Part shown: positions 1 to 11,827 of the stretch, piece after piece | How positions within the stretch are numbered: position 1 is the first letter of the stretch | Layout of the letters: each line of letters starts with the position of its first letter | Translations under genes and position numbers: made by a program | Source: Hydrangea macrophylla | Taxonomy: Eukaryota; Streptophyta; Magnoliopsida; Cornales; Hydrangeaceae | Direction of reading: 5' to 3' | Length of the DNA: 64,000 nucleotides | Assembly: GCA_033977485.1 (NCBI GenBank) | Contig: CM066994.1 | Span: 47,765,155 to 47,829,154, forward strand | Notes under the pieces: model-generated | The model's input: only the letters and a program-made list of their open reading frames with translations | The model's database searches: none | Told to the model about the DNA's origin: nothing

Positions 1-1598
1 CTGTATGGTTTTGGAGGTTGAAGATTCCGGGTCGGGTCGGGTCTGGTCGGTCAGTTTGTTTGTTTGTTTGGGGTTAATTGGATTGTACTACTATATGATC
101 GATTTGCTTTAGTAATAGCAAGTGAAGATTTTCTGATCAATGCCAAATTTATTGAAATATATATTGATGATGCCGAAAATTGGTAAGAGAGGTTTAGAGA
201 GAGAGAGACAAGAGATTTAATGTGGTTCGGTCCCGTTAGTGACGTGACCTACGTCCACGATTGCGTCAGTGCGCTTTCACTAGCAGATCACCGGTGGTGT
301 TTGGTGAGCCAACAGTGGGCGGCACTACCAGAAATCGACCGGGTTTATGCGTAACAGTGAGTTGTTTATATGCTATTCTTTAGAGTCAAAATGCTATCCC
401 CTTTAATGGGGGTGAGCGACCTCTTTTATAGGTGCAAGAGACCACTCGTACATGGTAAGTTCATAGATTATGAAGCCTAATCTAATTACAAGTTGATTAG
501 CATGATTCAAAGGGAGTTTCCTAAGTGGTTTAGGAAACAAATTGCTCCTTCCATTTAGTCTTCTAGTTGGGATAGGAAACTATCTGGGGGCTTACTGGGC
601 AAGCCACCGTCTCTTCTGGGAATGCACCCCTATGGGGTCGTTTCGGGATGAACGCCCGAACTGTGGATCAAACCGGGCGGTTTCGTCTAACGGCCCGGGA
701 TGACTGAGTAGTCAGCCCAGATTCAAGGTGACTTGACTTCTCTTTGCTGAGGTGGCGAGGTTTGACTTTGACTCGATATTTTTGTGCATATCAGCTGCCC
801 CCCATTTTCGAAACTGATGTGATGCTCTATCAGATGAGGATTTGAAAATTAGTATTGCACCAGAAAAACCGTTCGGGAAAGAGGCCGGGACATTACCCGT
901 GACGTGACCGGTCGCACCGGTCCTCCGGGGTCTGGACCGAGCGGTGGATATATGAGATCGGGACCGACATCTGCCACATGTCAGCTTGTCACTGGCCAGA
1001 TCTGGATCCAACAAGTCTAGTATGAACGTAACTAAATAGTCACGTCTGATATTAAATGTGCGCGTCTTTTGAGGCGACGTTCTGTGTGCCCGAGGTGACA
1101 TCTATCGGTAGGTTTTGGTGGGAAGGCTTCTTGGCCGTTGGATCTAATCTGATCTGGACCGTCCGTGCTATGTATATAAGAAGCACTTGTCCATTTCAGC
1201 CATTCCTTGTTGCCAAACTAGAGATTACCGAACGGTTTGAGAGCAAAAAGTCCCCAGTCAAGCTTTCCCGAGCCCTTTTCTGCGTTTATTCGTGTAAGTT
1301 TCTCACTCCTGGGTTTCAATTCACTGCTCTTCCCTTTACCCTCTTTTCCTTTTCTTTTTCTGAGTGAGGCTGGAAAAAACAAACCCATTTAGGCTAGAGC
1401 GGGAGTGGGATTTTTTTCTTCCTCAGGTTCTGTTCCTTCTTCGAATCAGGAGGTACCTTAGGACGGTTGCCCCGAGCGGGTGTCCCCGGGGTAGTTTTGG
1501 GCGAGTGTCACCTTGTCTTCAAGATTGTATACTCTTTTCCTTTTAGGTTGATAACCCTACCCCCTTTATATCGCAGACTCGGGGTTTCCGACCCATAC
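1..1598. other. Unassigned, probably repeat-derived DNA
   Basis: No ORF here looks like a real protein; the short frames are unrelated to any family I know. The text around 215-300 (a GTGGTTCGG stretch followed by a CCTACGTCCACG stretch) resembles phrases common in plant LTRs, and a TATA-like box occurs near 1173. I find no bounding LTR ends or target-site duplication, so the class stays open. It is the sequence into which, or next to which, the Tat element starting at 1599 was inserted. Confidence 0.4.
1173..1180 (+). promoter_or_regulatory. TATA-like box
   Basis: TATATAAG lies about 30 bp before a pyrimidine-rich CATTTCAGCCATT stretch that could hold a transcription start. No convincing ORF follows, so this could be the promoter of a decayed LTR or gene, or chance. 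Confidence 0.25.
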
Positions 1599-2349
1599 TG
1601 TAGACACCTCGATTTTGACCAAACGTCGAGTTAAGGAGAGTGTTACCTCCATATCCGATGATGACAATGTCCGAACTTAGTTAGGACTTCCAAGGATGAA
1701 TCAAGCTCTTCAAAGGACTATCCAACTTTAAATGGAAAAAAAAGAGAAAAATGGAAAATAGAGCCCAAAACGGCTCTTGACCTTTTATGCGGTAATCACG
1801 GGTTGCCGCAGCAGCACTCCCTAACTGCCGTAGAGGCAGTCAGTGAGCACCGCGACGGCAGTCACCAATTGCCGCATTTTTACATCAAGTGCCGTAAAAA
1901 AATGGATTTCCAGAAAAGACGGCAGTCCCTGGAATTGTCTGCGGCATTTAATGAGTGCCGCTTCCATCTCCATTGAGTGCCGCATTTTTGTAGCAGCCAG
2001 CTGTTATACAACACGTTTTGTACTATCAAAATGGCGCCTGAATTAGGATTTTCTGTTATGAAATGACTGAAATACCCCTCCAAATTTGTCTATAAATAGA
2101 GGATGAATATTCTCTTGCAAGGGGTTGGTTTTTTGGTTGGTGGTTTTAAGGAGTGAGTTTAGAGGAGTTTAAAGAAGGAGGTGTATGAATTAAAGGTTGA
2201 AGAGCTTGATTAGTCTTTGGAAGTCCCTCACCACCACAAGTTGAGGATATTTTGGAGGTAGAACTCTAAGTTACTTAGTCTTAATTATATTCTAATCACA
2301 AATATACTTAGATTCTTTGAATTTTCTTTTTCTTTTTTATTAGTCTTTG
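1599..2349 (+). repeat. Tat element 5' LTR, segment 1 of 3
   Basis: It starts TGTAGACACC, the same start as the solo LTR at 18331. It holds a cluster of GCC/GGC palindromes and a TATA box. It is cut at 2349 by the CRM-like element; the CTTTG target copies lie at 2345-2349 and 9201-9205, so the LTR resumes at 9206. Confidence 0.8.
1795..2098 (+). promoter_or_regulatory. Tat LTR promoter: GCC palindrome cluster plus TATA box
   Basis: About ten TGCCG or CGGCA half-sites occur between roughly 1810 and 1985, several paired as imperfect palindromes such as TGCCGTAGAGGCA. A canonical TATAAATA lies at 2091-2098. The same arrangement recurs in the solo LTR at 18331-22487 and, reversed, before the antisense ORF at 27142. 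Confidence 0.6.
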
Positions 2350-3059
2350 TGATGCAAATCAAGGCACATCTTCAAGGGAACCAGTTCAAATTCCAATTGG
2401 ACCAGTTACGAGGGCTCGGGCAAAGAAGTTCAAAGAGGCACTCAATGGGCTAATTCAAGAAGTTTGGTCTCAGGAAAATTCGTGGAGGCCTATGGAGCTT
2501 GGTCCACAAAGATGTCTCAATCTAATTCAAGTTCTAGAAGAATAATCCAGCAGTTCAAGATTGAAGTCAAATTTTAGTTTTCCTAAAATTAGAATTTGAT
2601 TGTCATTTTTTCTTAATTGCTTAAATTGCTGAATTGTAGGCTTGCATGCCAAATATGGAACTTTCCTTATTCCTTTAGTTTCGTTTTATTTTAATTTTGG
2701 GCGAATTTATTTTGGGGCATAATATTTCGTAGGCTTATAGAGCACAACTGTAAGCCTCAGCTATTTAAACAGTTTTAGGGTTTGTAATAGGCAGTTTTGA
2801 TCGTTAATAATATTATGAGAGTTTTCTCTTTGGTTCTTTGAAGAACTATTCAAACTTATCAGATTTACTCTGTGGCGTTCATACCTGGACTTATCAATCG
2901 AGTTTTCCATCCTTGATTGTGGTGTCTACATCCTTTATACCAAGGTTCGCATCTGTTATAGGTGTTGGGTCGCGTTTTCCATTCGAATCTGACAGTAGAA
3001 CGGTCCGAGGCATTAATCGTGTTACGGGTTTCGTCATACTGCTGGCGTGGTTCGTATCA
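2350..3059 (+). repeat. 5' LTR of CRM-like element
   Basis: It begins TGATGCAAAT and ends TTCGTATCA, and matches 8491-9200 at equal length. Its first part (to about 2545) carries the last codons of pol without an upstream reading frame, because the ORF of this family extends into the LTR. Confidence 0.93.
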
Positions 3060-3061
3060 GT

Positions 3062-3075
3062 TGGTATCAGAGCCA
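3062..3075 (+). other. Primer-binding site, initiator tRNA-Met
   Basis: TGGTATCAGAGCCA begins two bases after the 5' LTR and is complementary to the 3' end of plant initiator tRNA-Met, the usual primer for chromoviruses. Confidence 0.9.
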
Positions 3076-3434
3076 GGTTCTAGTCACAGGTTTATCCTAT
3101 CTTTTTCGTATCTGTTCTTATTCGTTTCTTCTGGTTCTGTTTTTGTTCGTCTTTTTGTTTCTGTTTTTTTTCTTTCTTGTTCGTATTCGTTCTTGTTTCT
3201 GAACCGTATAAAAAAAAAAGAAAAGTGTTCGGATTCTGATTTGGGAATTTCAGATCTGTGATTCGTGAGTTCTTGTTTCACTAGGGTTTCTGAAACTGAT
3301 TCGTATTGTTCTATTTCAGTACCTTTCGTGTCACAGTCATCTAGATCAGTGATTCTTAGTCTTGTTTATTTTGTGTTTGGTAAATTGGTAATATCAGTCT
3401 TGTTTCACAATCTGTGTGATTCGAACGTGATCTT

Positions 3435-3465
<31 letters not shown>

Positions 3466-3921
3466 GAGAAGAGAAGAGATCGGTAAGCTGCGATAAAAAA
3501 AAAGAGTACAAAAACTCGGCTTAAAATTTTATTTTTGTTTTACAATATTGGGGATCTAAGGAGTCCAAATCTGACCTTACTCCATAGTGTGAAATTTTTT
3601 TTCCGAAAATTCCATTTTTTTGTGCTTTTGGAAACCTAGCCATCCGCGTTCGTAAAAGTCGTGCTTTCAACTTCCAAATTTGATTGGTCTAGTTTGGGTG
3701 TGGATTGTTACTGAGAAATTCTGGTCATTATTTGATCAGTTTCATAAGAATTAAGTGAGAATTACTACGAGTGGAAAAAGGCAGGAGTGGAGAGCACATA
3801 AGAGGGTAAAAGCCGACTTGATTTTTTGAGTGTAAACACGAGTGAATCATAATCTTGAGTGAAACACGTGAGGGAGTGTAGTGAGGATCTGTTCTATTTC
3901 TAATCCATTCTTGCAGGGATT
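3076..3921 (+). other. Untranslated leader of CRM-like element
   Basis: AT-rich leader between PBS and gag. It holds a T-rich stretch at about 3110-3200 and an A/GA-rich tract at 3434-3480. No coding content is seen. Confidence 0.7.
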
Positions 3922-4891
3922 ATGGCTCAAGATCAGGGAAGAGTCACAAATGAAGAGGCTCAACAACCGGTTGTTACGAATCTACAAATGCAAGCTTTAG
4001 TGGGGAAGATAAGGCAGATGATGAGGGCATAATTTTTGGAACCGATACATGAGAGATTGGATAGAGTTGAAGAGGGTACACCACAGAGGCAACAACAAAA
4101 TGTTCGTAATGTACAAAGAAGAGTTGATGATGATGAGTATTTTGGGGAAGACTTTGATGGAGAAAATGATCGGGAGTCAATAGATAATCAGAGGAGATAT
4201 GGTGGTCGGGGTAGAGAAGTTAGGTTTAGAGAAGCTAAGAACCGGGAAGATAATAATTTGGGTAGTATTAAGATGAAGATTCCTTCATTTCAAGGAAAGA
4301 CTGATCCGGAAGCATATCTTGAATGGGAGAAGAAGGTGGAATTGGTATTCGATTGCCACAATTACTCCGAGATTAAGAAAGTAAAACTTGCTGCCATTGA
4401 ATTTTCCGATTATGCTATTATTTCAATTAGTGCTGAATAGGAGGAGAAATAGGGAGAATCCAATAGAGACATGGGAGGATATGAAAACTGTGATGAGGAA
4501 GCGATTCATTCCAAGCTACTACTATCGAGAGTTGTATAACAGGTTGCAAAGTTTGAGGCAAGGTAATAGGAGTGTAGAAGAATATTATAAGGAGATGGAA
4601 GTTGCGATGATTCGAGCGAATGTAGAGGAAGATCGAGAGGCTACTATGGCTAGATTCTTAGTTGGGTTGAATCGGGAAATTGCCAATGCAGTGGAATTGC
4701 AACACTATGTTGAATTGGAGGATATGGTACACATGGCTATTAAAATTGAGAATCAACTCAAGAGGAGGGGTAGCAGTACACGTCCAAGCCAAAATCCAAG
4801 CCAAAATTCCAGTACATCCGCTTGGAAACCAAATACTTGGAAAAGAGATGAGAAGCAACCTTTGGTGAAGCCAAAAACTGAGCAAAAATAA
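3922..4891 (+). pseudogene. gag: gag (capsid part) of CRM-like element, broken
   Basis: The ATG at 3922 opens a frame beginning MAQDQGRVTN that continues past an in-frame TAA at 4030-4032 to about 4420, where the reading frame shifts by a small indel; the rest of the capsid region continues from 4388 in another frame. Recognisable retrotransposon gag features are the segment with the DPEAYLEWEKK motif before the shift and the YYKEMEVAMIR region after it. A second in-frame TAA (4889-4891) separates it from the zinc knuckle. In the family, gag and pol form one polyprotein that packages RNA into virus-like particles; this copy cannot make it intact. The Ser/Asn-rich tail (about 4770-4830) is typical of the linker before the zinc knuckle. 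Confidence 0.85.
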
Positions 4892-4894
4892 GAA

Positions 4895-5935
4895 TTGACC
4901 AGCCATGGAACTCAAGGTAAATCCGATTCTTCTACTTCTAGAAATCGTGACATTAAGTGTTTTAAATGCCAAGGCAGGGGGCACATAGCAAGTCAATGTC
5001 CAAACAAGCGGGTTATGGTGATGCGAGACAATGGTGAGATTGAAACAGAGGATGACGATTCTGACACCGGTGATATGTCACCATTGGAGGACATTCCTGA
5101 GGAGGAGTACGTTGCCCCAGATGCATTGACATTGGTGGCAAGGAGAGCATTGAGTGTGCAAGCAAGAGAAGTTGAGGAAGTGCAACGAGAAAACATCTTC
5201 CATACTAGGTGCTATGTTAAGGACAAGGTATGTAGTGTGATTATTGATGGTGGTAGTTGTACTAATGTTGCAAGCACAATAATGGTGGAGAAGTTAGGGC
5301 TGCCCACGTTGAAATACCCTAGGCCGTACAAGTTGCAATGGTTAAATGATAGTGGTGAGTTGAGGGTGAACAAACATGTGTTAGTGGCATTTCGAATTGG
5401 TAAGTACGAAGATGAAGTGATGTGTGATGTAGTACCGATGCATGCTGGACACTTATTGTTAGGGCGCCCATGGCAGTTTGATAGGCACGTGAAGCATGAT
5501 GGCTTTACGAACAAATATTCATTTGTACTTAATCAACGTTCGATCACTCTTGTACCTTTAACCCCGCAACAAGTTTATGAGGATCAAGTGAGGTTACAAA
5601 AGGAGAGTGTTCAAAAAGGAGAGAAAAAGAAAAAGAAAGTGAGTGAAAATTCAAGTGAAGAAAAAAGAGAGGCCGAGAAAATTGAGAGAGAAAAAAAGCG
5701 AGAAGATTCGGTTAGAGAGATAAAAATAGAGAGAAAAACAAATTTCTATGCAAAAGCGAGTGAAATCAAAAGAGCGATGTTTCTAAATCAGCCAATGATT
5801 GTACTATTGTACCAGGAGGCAGTTTTGAACACTAACGAGATTGAGCCCATTTTGCCTAGTTCTGTTATTTCTCTTTTGCAGGAATTTGGTGACGTCATGC
5901 CTAAAGAGATTCCACACGGTTTGCCACCTACTTGA
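4895..5935 (+). pseudogene. Zinc knuckle and aspartic protease of CRM-like element
   Basis: A CCHC zinc knuckle, CFKCQGRGHIASQC, lies at about 4958-4999 and would bind RNA. The protease follows: the catalytic aspartate is in IDGGSCTN (Asp codon 5246-5248), where DGG replaces the usual DTG or DSG, and the second flap region ends with LLLGRPW near 5456-5476. A Lys/Glu-rich linker (about 5600-5750) leads towards RT. The segment is open from 4895 and closes at a TGA (5933-5935) exactly where the family has a conserved arginine, which fits a CGA to TGA change. It shares one frame with the downstream RT and integrase. Confidence 0.88.
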
Positions 5936-6925
5936 GGGATCGAACACCAAATTGACTTCGTACCTGGCACTTCCATTCCAAACCGACCTGCCTATCGTGC
6001 TAATCCTGAGGAGACAAAGGAGTTGCAAAGGCAAGTAAGTGAATTGATGGAAAAGGGGTACGTGAGAGAAAGCATGAGCCCGTGTGCCATTCTGGTGATT
6101 TTAGTTCCTAAGAAGGATGGGACATGGAGGATGTGCGTTGATTGTCGAGCCATCAACAACATCACGGTAAAGTATCGACACCCTATCCCTCGCTTGGATG
6201 ATATGTTAGATGAACTGCATGGTGCTTGTGTATTTTCTAAGATTGATCTAAAAAGTGGTTATCATCAAATAAGAATGAAAGAAGGAGATGAATGGAAAAC
6301 TGCTTTTAAAACAAAACATAGTTTATATGAGTGGTTAGTGATGCCATTTGGATTAACTAATGCACCAAGTACATTTATGCGATTAATGAACTATGTCTTG
6401 CGTACTTTTATAGGCAGATTTGTTGTTGTCTATTTTGATGATATACTTATTTGTAGCAAAAACTTTGATGACCATGTTCTACACTTGAAATCAGTTTTGG
6501 AAGTCTTGAGAAAGGAACAGTTATTTGCTAACTTTAAGAAGTGCACTTTTTGCACAGATAAGCTTGCGTTTCTTGGCTTTGTTGTTGGTGCCCAAGGAGT
6601 ACAAGTTGATGAGGAAAAGGTTCGTGCGATTCGCGAGTGGCCAACGCCCACGAGTGTAGGCCAAGTTCGAAGTTTTCATGGGCTTGCTAGTTTTTACCGG
6701 AGGTTCGTGAAAGACTTTAGTAGCGTAGCCGCCCCGCTTACCGAAGTCATCAAGAAGAACGTTGGATTCAAATGGGAGGAAGAACAAGATAAGGCGTTTC
6801 AATTACTTAAAGAAAAATTAACTCATGCTCTGTTACTTGTTCTACCAGATTTTACTAAAACATTTGAAATTGAATGTGATGCTTCAGGTATTGGCATAGG
6901 TGCAGTTATCATGCAAGGAGGATGA
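5936..6925 (+). pseudogene. Reverse transcriptase of CRM-like element
   Basis: This piece would copy element RNA into DNA. Visible RT blocks in order are [62 protein letters not shown] and the catalytic YFDDIL (YFDD at 6431-6442), followed by the connection domain with FLGFVV and the start of RNase H ([12 protein letters not shown]). The frame is open between two TGA codons, 5933-5935 and 6923-6925, both at sites where family members carry arginine. No catalytic residue is missing, so RT itself looks conserved; only the flanking stops break the polyprotein. Confidence 0.92.
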
Positions 6926-8686
6926 CCAATTGCATTCTTTAGTGAGAAATTGAGTGGGGCTGCCTTAAACTACCCTACCTATGACAAGGAAATGTATGCG
7001 TTAGTCCGAGCATTGGAGACGTGGCAACACTATCTTTGGCCTAAGGAGTTTGTGATGCACACAGATCATGAATCTTTGAAACATTTGAAGGGCCAACACA
7101 AGTTGAATAGGAGGCATGCACGATGGGTAGAATTCATTGAGACATTTCCATATGTCATCTGTTACAAGCAAGGTAAGGAAAACATCGTTGCAGATGCTCT
7201 CTCTCGCAGGTATGCATTGATTTCTACTCTTGATGCAAAATTGCTTGGTTTTGAACACATTAAAGAATTATATCCATTAGACCAAGATTTTTGTGAAGAG
7301 TATAGGCATTGTGAGAAAAAAGCAGTAGGTAAATTCTTTAGGCATGAAGATTTCTTATTTCGGGAGAATAAGTTGTGTGTTCCTAATTGTTCATTACGCG
7401 ATTTGTTAGTGAGGGAATCGCATGGTGGGGTTTTAATGGGACATTTTGGAGTTGCTAAGACACTAGCCATCCTACACGAGCATTTCTTTTGGCCACACAT
7501 TAAAAGAGATGTTGAGAGAATTTGTGGAAGATGTGTAACTTGTAGGCAAGCAAAATCTCAAGTGCAACCCCATGGATTATACACACCACTGCCTATTCCT
7601 AGTGAGCCTTGGATTGATATCTCAATGGACTTTGTGTTAGGTTTGCCTAGGACCAAACGGGGTAGGGATTCGATTTTTGTGGTGGTAGATCGATTTTCTA
7701 AAATGGCACATTTTATTCCATGTCACAAAACGGATGATGCATCACATGTTGCTGATTTGTTCTTTAGGGAGATTGTGAGATTACATGGTATGCCTAGAAC
7801 AATTATTTCAGATAGAGATGTTAAGTTCTTGAGTTACTTTTGGAAGACCTTGTGGTGTAAGTTAGGGACTAAGTTATTATTTTCTACTACTTGTCACCCA
7901 CAAACTGATGGTCAAACTGAAGTAGTAAATAGGACTTTGTCAACTTTGTTAAGGGCTTTTATTCAAAAGAACATTAAAACATCGGAAGATTGTTTACCAC
8001 ATGTTGAGTTTGCTTACAATCGATCTATTCATTCTGCTACTAAATTTTCACCGTTTGAAATTGTATATGGGTTTAATCCATTAACTCCGTTGGATTTATC
8101 TCCTTTACCTTTGACTGAGCGTGTTAATTTAGATGGCCAAAGGAAAGCTGGCTTTGTTAAGCAGATTCATGAGAAAGCCAGACTCAACATTGAGCGACGA
8201 ACAGAGCAATATGCCAAGCAAGCTAACACGGGGCGTCACAAGATGGTTTTTGAACCCGGAGATTGGGTTTGGTTGCATATGCGAAAAGAAAGATTTTTGA
8301 CTGAAAGGCGTTCCAAATTGCTGCCACGAGGAGATGGGCCTTTCCAAGTTCTCGAGCGCATCAATGACAATGCTTACAAGCTCGATTTGCCAGGTGAGTA
8401 CAATGTAACTGCTAATTTTAATGTTACTGATTTGAGTCCTTTTGATGTAGGTGATAATTTGAGGACAAATCCTTTTCAAGAGGAGGGGAATGATGCAAAT
8501 CAAGGCACATCTTCAAGGGAACCAGTTCAAATTCCAATTGGACCAGTTACGAGGGCTCGGGCAAAGAAGTTCAAAGAGACACTCAATGGGCTAATTCAAG
8601 AAGTTTGGTCTCAGGAAAATTCGTGGAGGCCTATGGAGCTTGGTCCACAAAGATGTCTCAATCTAATTCAAGTTCTAGAAGAATAA
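6926..8686 (+). pseudogene. RNase H and integrase of CRM-like element, running into 3' LTR
   Basis: RNase H residues continue after the TGA at 6923 ([37 protein letters not shown]). The integrase has an HHCC zinc module around 7420-7550 (ending [11 protein letters not shown]) and an intact D, D, E triad: Asp 7628-7630 (SMDFVLGLP), Asp 7811-7813 (IISDRD) and Glu 7919-7921 (GQTEVVNRT). The C-terminal part holds a GPF-like [16 protein letters not shown] segment and [18 protein letters not shown]. The last 65 or so codons, with the basic TRARAKKF motif, lie in the 3' LTR (from 8491). This overlap of ORF and LTR is a feature I associate with CRM elements, whose C-terminal tail is linked to chromatin targeting; I did not see a classical chromodomain. 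Confidence 0.9.
8479..8490 (+). other. Polypurine tract
   Basis: AGAGGAGGGGAA abuts the 3' LTR start and would prime plus-strand synthesis. It is also translated as part of the integrase tail (QEEGN). Confidence 0.88.
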
Positions 8687-9200
8687 TCCAGTAGTTCAAG
8701 ATTGAAGTCAAAATTTTGTTTTCCTAAAATTAGAATTTGATTGTCATTTTTTCTTAATTGCTTAAATTGCTGAATTGTAGGCTTGCATGCCAAATATGGA
8801 ACTTTTCTTATTCCTTTAGTTTCGTTTTATTTTAATTTTGGGCGAATTTATTTTGGGGCATAATATTTCGTAGGCTTATAGAGCACAACTGTAAGCCTCA
8901 GCTATTTAAACAGTTTTAGGGTTTGTAATAGGCAGTTTTGATCGTTAATAATATTGTGAGAGTTTTCTCTTTGGTTCTTTGAAGAACTATTCGAACTTAT
9001 CAGATTTACTCTGTGGCGTTCATACCTGGACTTATCAATCGAGTTTTCCATCCTTGATTGTGGCATCTACATCCTTTATACTAAGGTTTGCATCTGTTAT
9101 AGGTGTTGGGTCGCGGTTTCCATTCGAATCTGACAGTAGAACGGTCCGAGGCATTAATCGTGTTACGGGTTTCGTCATACTGGTGGCGTGGTTCGTATCA
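8491..9200 (+). repeat. 3' LTR of CRM-like element
   Basis: 710 bp, matching 2350-3059 with about 13 differences and no net length change. It ends TATCA and is followed by the second CTTTG target copy at 9201-9205. The pol stop codon (8684-8686) lies inside it. Confidence 0.93.
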
Positions 9201-9205
9201 CTTTG

Positions 9206-10223
9206 AGATTCATAAGACCCTCAATGTCTTGCTTGAATCCTTGGACTTAAAATCCCTTGATTCTTTTTGTAGTCTCATGATTTACAAGAAGATTGAGGTT
9301 GATATTAGTACACTTGATTAATAAATCTAAACCTATTTTCATGGTTTAGGTTTGTTACGGTTAGGTCTTATGGAATTCCCCCATATTCCCTTGAGACTTG
9401 CAAGATGTGAATGTATTTAGTCTCCCATGACCATCAAATGGTAGGAGAAGTAGTTTGGTTCAAGCCAAACCCCATGGCTCATGAATAGAATTAAGTAGTA
9501 AAAGTTGTATTCGATAAATCATGCAGTGAGCTCACAATCTGTTTTTGATCATAGATTTTTAGTTGATAATCTAACTGTTGGAACTAAATGAAACCAACGA
9601 AAAAGTGTTTATAACTCAAAGTTCTACCACTGTAATTTTTGTTGTAAGAAGATTTCATGTTTAAGGTGGTTTGACCAAGGGTTTTTGAGGCTACTATAAT
9701 CTGTTCAAGAGTTTCAGAACAGTCACACTCTTTTGAAATAAGAAACTCAGAACCTTAATCAGGTTTTATTGACCCAAAATATTTTTTTCTAGTTAGTTTA
9801 ATGTGCTAGGAAGCTACCCTAAAAAGAAAAAAAAAACACTTTTTTTTTACTATTTTTAGAAAATCGTGCAAGAACTCTGGACAGAGGGTTGTAGAATCCT
9901 GAGTGATGTCTGGTTTTTGTCCAATTCCCGGAGATCTAACCGTTGAAACTTTGATTTTCTTTTTGGGTTAAAAACCAAACACACGTAGGCATCTTATGTC
10001 CAAAATTCATCAAGATCAAACCATGGGAACCATGCTTTCTATTTTTTTGAATTTCTGATCTGCTCTCAGTAATTTTCAGAATTCTGTAACAACTTTGATC
10101 AATCTTATAAATAATGGCTTTAGATGATATTTTCATGAGCTAAGGTTCAAACCATGTTTCAATAATGATTAGTTAAGGTTGAATTCAAAGTTTAAGTGAC
10201 CTAAATCAATAAGTATTTCACAG
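9206..10223 (+). repeat. Tat element 5' LTR, segment 2 of 3
   Basis: AT-rich DNA between two insertions, without coding content. It is the continuation of 1599-2349 once the CRM-like element and one CTTTG copy are removed, and it is cut at 10223 by the solo LTR. Its membership in the LTR follows from this geometry, not from a direct match to another copy. Confidence 0.65.
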
Positions 10224-10886
10224 TGTCACGCCCCGGAGCAGCATAAATAGAGAAAAATAAATTTCCTTTATGGGTCCATAAGGAATGACAGGTGAAAGTC
10301 ACTAATAATCCATACCACGCAGTACTAGTCCAAAAGAAAAGCAACAGTAATCAACTGAAAATAGCACAAAGTGCTAACTATTACAAACTATCAGAGTATG
10401 GTCCACAGGATCACAACAGGTCTGAAGACAACAAATGCCCAAGTACCCGTTAACAAAAGTTTAACAGAACAACTGAAATTAAATCTAATTATAACATCTT
10501 CAGTCTTCAACTGGCATAAGGATAATCCTTCCTGGCGTAACCATCATTGGTGGGGCCTTCCTCTGGATAACACTCATCATTGTACTGGTCATCACCTGTA
10601 AAACAAGGGGCAGGATATTCTGGACGAGGAATGTCCAGGCAATAAAAGGCCGTCAGCTTACTGAGAGCTGAGTGAGCATAAACTAACGAGGTACCAGTTA
10701 TCTGAAGTAAACACAAGCTTATGAAAACACGAGTTAACATCTTATTATAAAAATAACATTATCTGGTTCCTCTATTCATTCTTGTAAATCGACCCTTATC
10801 GTCTTGTTACTCAAATACCGAACTCAACATATTCTGATCTTCATGAACAGACTCAATCGTTTAACTCTAGGGATACACCCTTATTC

Positions 10887-11210
10887 TGTCCATCGCTTTT
10901 AAGAGCAATGGTCCTGCTCACCGCATGTCATGGACTCCACGTCAGTCTGTCCCCAGCTTTTAAGAACAATGGTCCTGTTCACCGCATTTCAGGGATATAA
11001 CGTTTCGAACAAGGCATATCAATCTATTGCCACGACTTAACGTCATCTACTAGTGATCCCAGCTCACCGCTTTTAAGAACCATGGTCCGGTTCACCGCTT
11101 TTAAGAGCATATCATAGATCATCCAGTCTATCTTAAGACTTCTTGGTCCAGCTCACCGCTTTTAAGAACCATGGTCCGGTTCACCACTTTTAAGAGCATA
11201 TCATGACCAA
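10887..11210. repeat. Tandem repeat in solo LTR
   Basis: Four related units carry the core CTTTTAAGARCMATGGTCC followed by a GTTCACCGC-like end: near 10890, 10952, 11070 and 11160. The last two are nearly identical over about 55 bp and about 90 bp apart. Confidence 0.75.
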
Positions 11211-11509
11211 TCGTCCATCCACGCACCATTCCCAGAACTTACCAAACCTACTTACGTTCCATTCTACATCGACACATGACAATTCCCAATGTGGCCTGAC
11301 TACTCGGATTAAAAGAAAGCGAACATCAAATTGATATCAGAAACAACACGTCAACCCCCGTCTTCAGATTTCTTTTTATTCTTTATCCATAAATCTTTGG
11401 TGTCACATTTCTCCTGTCTACCCCATAGTCGCATAATGGAAATTCCGAATTGGAAATCGAACAACCAAACCTCTTATGTAATAAATAGGCAAAGGCAACC
11501 ATGTACTGA

Positions 11510-11660
11510 TCATGTCAATCGATTGGAACAGAGGTTCAATCGATTGGAACAAAAGTTATGTCAATCGATTGGAACAATGTCAATCGATTGAAATCCTATT
11601 CAATCGATTGGGATGCAACTGTTGTCAATCGATTGAGATCATGTCAATCGATTGGAACTA
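11510..11660. repeat. Cluster of seven CAATCGATTG palindromes
   Basis: Seven copies of the 10-bp palindrome, mostly in the context GTCAATCGATTGGAAC, at irregular spacings of about 18-25 bp. In the inferred minus orientation this cluster lies downstream of the TATA box. Confidence 0.85.
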
Positions 11661-11827
11661 CGTCTTCTCCAGCAGTTTGTAAAAACAGCATATATAACCG
11701 TGCACTACATGCATGTAACCTATCTAAACATCATAATAACTTGCATAAACATCACATAAAGGGACCAAGTGAGTTAGAACTCACCTAGGGTGCGTTTGGG
11801 TGTGTTTTCAAAGCTTGAAACCTTCAA

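Larger units (their letters stand above)
2350..9200 (+). mobile_element. CRM-like Ty3/gypsy chromovirus, nearly complete
   Basis: Two 710-bp LTRs flank an internal region with PBS, gag, protease, RT, RNase H and integrase in the Ty3/gypsy order. A perfect 5-bp target-site duplication, CTTTG, lies at 2345-2349 and 9201-9205, so the insertion is intact at both ends. By eye the LTRs differ at about 13 of 710 positions (about 1.8%), which suggests a fairly recent insertion. The pol frame runs on into the 3' LTR, and the polyprotein resembles plant CRM-clade sequences; assignment to CRM rather than another chromovirus clade is an inference. Stops and a frameshift make this copy non-autonomous. It sits inside the 5' LTR of the Tat element. 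Confidence 0.93.

Noticed and set aside
1056..1546. Possible host gene at 1056-1546
   Set aside because: Two short frames without recognisable domains or codon signal; more likely decayed repeat DNA.
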